In this document: positions 60,741 through 64,000 of the stretch, in pieces | Layout: the number at the start of each line of letters is the position of its first letter | Numbering within the stretch: the first letter of the stretch is position 1 | Assembly (NCBI GenBank): GCA_013368375.1 | Contig: JAACJP010000011.1 | Coordinates: 955,866 to 1,019,865, forward strand | DNA: 64,000 nt | Reading direction: 5' to 3' | Source of the DNA: Tricholomella constricta | Lineage: Eukaryota; Basidiomycota; Agaricomycetes; Agaricales; Lyophyllaceae | The notes under the pieces: model-generated | What the model was told of the DNA's origin: nothing | Databases searched by the model: none | The model's input: the letters and a program-made list of their open reading frames with translations, nothing else | Translations under genes and position numbers: made by a program

Positions 60741-62876
60741 TCAATCCCGGGGTTTATCCGTGGTACAATAGCGGGGCAGCTGTCCATCAGTATCCCGGAG
60801 GTCTACCTTCGTGGCTTCGGTTGATACACCGTCGACCACAACTGTATTCGTCGCGAAATCAAGGATAACTCCATGCTTTCGCATAAACGGTGTACCGATA
60901 ATCATATCATATCGGTCAAAGTTTGCTATATCGACATACAGCATTTCTTCAGATCCGTGTGTTTTAACTAACGCATCAGACCCAAAGTTCACTGTCGAGC
61001 GACTTCCAATCGTTCCCAATTGCAGCGTTATCGGTGCATCCAACGGATACACGTGCAGTCCCGCTACCTGGGAGAATGCCGGGGTTACGCCTGTAGTTGT
61101 ACTCCCCGAGTCCCATAGCGTCCACGCGTCGTGTCCGCCTACATTGACATATGTGGCCAAACACTCCTTGTCGTCGCGCTTATGCACTGGGCGAGCCTTA
61201 GCTACTTTCGACGCGCGAAGATGTACTTTGCGCATCTTTATCTGGCGAGTTTCATCCAACGGTAATTCCGTTATCACCCTCAGGACTTCAGTCTCGCTGT
61301 CTCGGGAGTAGTAGTCATTATCATAGACATCGACCTCAATGAGTTCATCGCTGTCGCTGTCTACCAACGACTCAGGTGGATTATCCACTTCATTAGCAGA
61401 GGTATGTCCACTCTCGTCATCAGCCTCATTCTCCTGATCCATTTCCGAATCATCGTCCTCTTCATCAACTGCGGTCCGAGCTGCTCGTATCTGAGCACGC
61501 ACGGGGTACGGTTTCTGTTTACATTCTCTCGAGTAATGACCTTTCTTTCCGCATTTGTAGCAGATGACATCTGCCGCTGGTGACGGATTCGGTGTCGGAG
61601 ATGAATGCAGTTGGGGGCGTTCCAACTGTCTATTGGGTGGCGCACCCGAGTTCGGGTCGGGGCATGCTTGCACTCCCACCTTTCCTCCTCGTCCACGCAG
61701 TGGCGTAGCCACCACTCTCGCGTGTAGTCCTCCTGCTAAGGCGGACTTGCGAATGAAAGTGGTACCGATTCGCCCACCTCCGCGGGGCCTCGAAGATGTT
61801 ACTTCGGGATTCCGGCGCGAGCGACGGCGTGAGTTTCGAGCAAGGTAGTGCGCAGCTGTCTTAGAGGCAGACTCATACGCCTTCGCCTCGGAGACAAACT
61901 CATCGACTGTATTTATCTCAGGTGACAATCCACCTTCCTTAATTAGGGCGACAAGCATATCTTTGGGTATACCTTCCAGGAAGGTATCACGCACGGTGTA
62001 TTCGTCTGGGAACACAGCCATATTTTGTGCGTGGTCCATGAGCTCGTCATAAAACCCTTGAACTCCGATGCTCTCATTATAAGTAGCATCGTAGAAGTCC
62101 TCTCGTGCATCCTGCATTGTTGACGGCTGTACAAAGTGATCATACAATCCAAGAATGACGTCTTCAAACGTCCAATGGCATTGACGACGGTTTACATGAA
62201 CGACGTGGCGCTGGTACCATGTCTTAGCTTCTCCTCTGAGAAACTCTGGTACAACGAGCACGCGTTCATGGTCGCGTTCGTCGCCACCATACTGGCATGC
62301 AGCTAAATGAACGCACACGTCCGTTAGCCACCTTTCAAGGTCGCTAAACTTGTTCCTCCAGCGTATGGAGTTATAGTTTTGGACGCGTCAGATCGCCTCA
62401 ATTTACTACCCTCGGGAAGTTGCAGGCGTTGTACCGAGTTGTTCTTCTAGCAGCGCTTTCAAGCGTACATGCATAGAATCTCGGTGTTGTTCCACGGCTT
62501 CAGCGACTCCAGGGTTTCGGGAAGTTGACCGCACTTGCGGAGGCATCGAGAACCCACGCCCAGGGGTTTCACTTGGTCTACCTGGGTTTCGTGATATAGG
62601 GTTCACGACGCTCATTCCCCTACCGCGTCCACGAGCATTGGTAAAATGCGTACGAACTACGGGAGTCTCATGAGGAGGTCGATCTCTAGCAAATGTTTGC
62701 TGTTGATCACGTCCCTGCAGGTGCTCATCGTAGGGGGCACTCTGCACATTATTATCCTGTTCGTGAGGTTGTCCAATCGACTCGGAATAAATGCTCTTCA
62801 TTTGGTCGACGGGCTGACGTCCGATAAAGATCACTCCCTGGTCATCGTAAACCGAATGACCCTGTTGCTGCAAGTC
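60741..62876 (-). pseudogene. Element C gag-protease
   Basis: Gag pieces 62406-62873 and 60741-62318 are split by two compensating one-base indels relative to A (near 62350 and 62429). The downstream piece carries the capsid region (FRGEAKTWYQRHVVHVNRRQ), CCHC knuckle CYKCGKKGHYSREC, acidic tract, protease (TLWDSGSTTTG) and an intact protease C-terminus (GTPFMRKHGVILDFATN) ending at UGA 60741-60743. It lacks A's 251-bp duplication. Most codons are otherwise intact. Confidence 0.88.
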
Positions 62877-63875
62877 TCAATCCCGCTCGCGCTGGAGGGC
62901 GACTCTGTCTGCCCACGAGTCTGCCATTGGGTATCGACGGGATGCATTCCCAGGGACTTGTATCACAGGCGGTGATGTCTCAGTTGTGAACCGTAGTGTT
63001 TGAGCAGGCACAGGTCTTTCCTCAATCGGTTTGACGCCGTCGTGTGTTTCATCCACACGATCCTCGATTTTTACAGGCGTGGTGAGCACAGGGCCGATGC
63101 TGTCGGCTGCTTGTGTTGTTCCTACTGTTGCTTGCGGAGTTTTCAGTGTCGAAGACCTCAATGCTTCCAAGACAGTGGCCATAGAATAGTTATCTATTTC
63201 GAAGCGAATGCCTTCGATAACTAGCTTTACAAATTCGATACTGTTCGTATCAGGCTCCGTGTCCATGATCGCACAGTGTACGTAGGCGGAGCCTAGCGCG
63301 TTCTCATTCATCTGAGTACGTCGACTAGCGTTTGGGACCATTGACTGGTATTCTGACCAGTAGAGGTGCACCTGACGCTTGAGGAGGGGCGAGAACCTGA
63401 AGATGTTCAGGGTCCCGTTGTCCGATTCTGCCGTCGAGCTGACAGGCGATAACGCCCGTCGTCGAAGGTACGCACTCGTAACCGACTGGTTATCCATGTT
63501 GGCGTGTACCGGGGCTTGTACCGAAAGACTGTGGCACAGCAGTGGGGGCCGGGGGGGCGGCGTACGCTTGTTGCAGAGCCAATCGTACGGGGCCATCGTC
63601 CGATGCATGTCTAAGACTCGCATCTTCAGCAGTTTCGACCCCAGAGTGCCTAACCTTGCGGCTGGGCGCTCTGTGGCGTGCATTGATAGTAGCTCCAGGC
63701 TACTTACCGCTGTTGGTCCCTCTGCTGCTGCTACACCTTGCCCGACTTCGTCCGAACGACGTTGAGGCGGCACATAGGCTATAGGAGGTCGCGGTACTGG
63801 CGGATCGACGATAGATTGTATCGTTGGTGTGTTTTCAGAGCTGGTAGCGCTCGGTGGCGCTCGGTTTGGATCCAT
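62877..63875 (-). CDS. Element C N-terminal-domain ORF (332 aa)
   Basis: Homologue of 5702-6700. A one-base loss (near 63642) and a one-base gain (near 63523) relative to A cancel out, so residues about 80-118 read in a shifted frame (SKLLKMRVLDMHRTMAPYDW) while both ends match A. It ends at the same TGA (62877-62879), in frame with gag. Confidence 0.8.
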   Translation of the reverse strand: MDPNRAPPSATSSENTPTIQSIVDPPVPRPPIAYVPPQRRSDEVGQGVAAAEGPTAVSSLELLSMHATERPAARLGTLGSKLLKMRVLDMHRTMAPYDWLCNKRTPPPRPPLLCHSLSVQAPVHANMDNQSVTSAYLRRRALSPVSSTAESDNGTLNIFRFSPLLKRQVHLYWSEYQSMVPNASRRTQMNENALGSAYVHCAIMDTEPDTNSIEFVKLVIEGIRFEIDNYSMATVLEALRSSTLKTPQATVGTTQAADSIGPVLTTPVKIEDRVDETHDGVKPIEERPVPAQTLRFTTETSPPVIQVPGNASRRYPMADSWADRVALQRERD

Positions 63876-63989
63876 CGCAGATAGATCTTCGTTTCAGGGT
63901 TGTGGTGATGGTGATGGCGCTGATAAGCGAGTCGACGTCGACGATAGAGAGCAGTTAAGCAGATAGCAAAGCTGGGTAGCTTAAAAAAG
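63876..63989 (-). other. Element C leader with T-tract and hairpin
   Basis: Same as 6701-6814; stem AAGCT-ACCC-AGCTT at plus 63969-63982, T-tract at 63983-63988. Confidence 0.6.
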
Positions 63990-64000
63990 TGTAACGGTTG
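63990..64000 (-). repeat. Element C 5' LTR, first 11 bases in window
   Basis: tgtaacggttg matches the start of 6815-7048 and 29703-29936. Confidence 0.85.

Larger units (their letters stand above)
54984..64000 (-). mobile_element. Element C, main body (right of the B insertion)
   Basis: Minus-strand element of the A family, running from the B insertion point to the 5' LTR, which begins at 63990 and leaves the window. It keeps the full pol region missing from A but has two CGA-to-TGA stops and two frameshifts in pol, indels in gag, and a 701-bp deletion in the post-pol ORF. Inactive. Confidence 0.93.

Overview
The window is a transposon-rich stretch of a filamentous basidiomycete genome, most likely an agaricomycete. 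Evidence: short GT-AG introns of about 50-60 bp in the genes that can be read, a fungal-style Tad/I LINE, and chromodomain-carrying Ty3/gypsy elements. Recognisable host sequence makes up roughly 10 kb; most of the rest is retrotransposon. No rRNA, tRNA or CRISPR was seen.

Layout. (1) 1-7048: element A, a minus-strand Ty3/gypsy element whose 3' part runs off the left edge; it interrupts a host gene whose last two exons are at 7049-7425. (2) 7548-14048: a decayed minus-strand LINE with a 20-nt poly(A) tail and a 14-bp target duplication. (3) 14052-22738: host region with one good spliced gene (18085-18800), a possible second gene (16761-17463), and broken gene pieces: 2-oxoglutarate dehydrogenase E1 C-terminus, MFS transporter, P4-ATPase, and an HSP60 fragment between 116/125-bp direct repeats. 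(4) 22739-28502: element F, an apparently intact self-primed chromovirus with identical 146-bp LTRs. (5) 28503-29702: a zinc-finger gene remnant. (6) 29703-64000: a four-deep nest. Element C (same family as A, minus strand) is split by B (plus, TSD ccatc); B is split inside gag by D (plus, TSD cacct); D is split by E (plus, TSD ggcgc). LTR divergence falls inward (B 2/221, D 1/195, E 1/359), as the insertion order requires.

How the elements work. A/C and B are autonomous, with an N-terminal domain, gag-protease, pol with chromodomain, and an extra ORF of unknown function after pol. In A, C and B, gag-protease and pol share one frame interrupted by a single UGA at the same place, which suggests stop-codon readthrough. 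F has a canonical GGGAAAA slippery site directly before the gag stop. E overlaps gag and pol by 29 nt in a +1 frame. F and E carry self-priming sites (12-nt complementarity between the LTR and the sequence just inside it). D has LTRs and a 910-aa gag-like ORF but no pol and looks like a non-autonomous relative of B. E also carries, antisense between pol and its 3' LTR, a three-exon gene for a 630-aa protein with a Zn2Cys6-spaced cysteine cluster.

The oddest signal is in B and D: their coding sequence is packed with short perfect inverted repeats (arms 7-11 bp) every few tens of bases, created by codon choice. A, B, C and D also share three structured cis-elements whose stems covary: an LTR hairpin upstream of the TATA-like region, a hairpin before the polypurine tract, and a T-tract plus hairpin just inside the 5' LTR.
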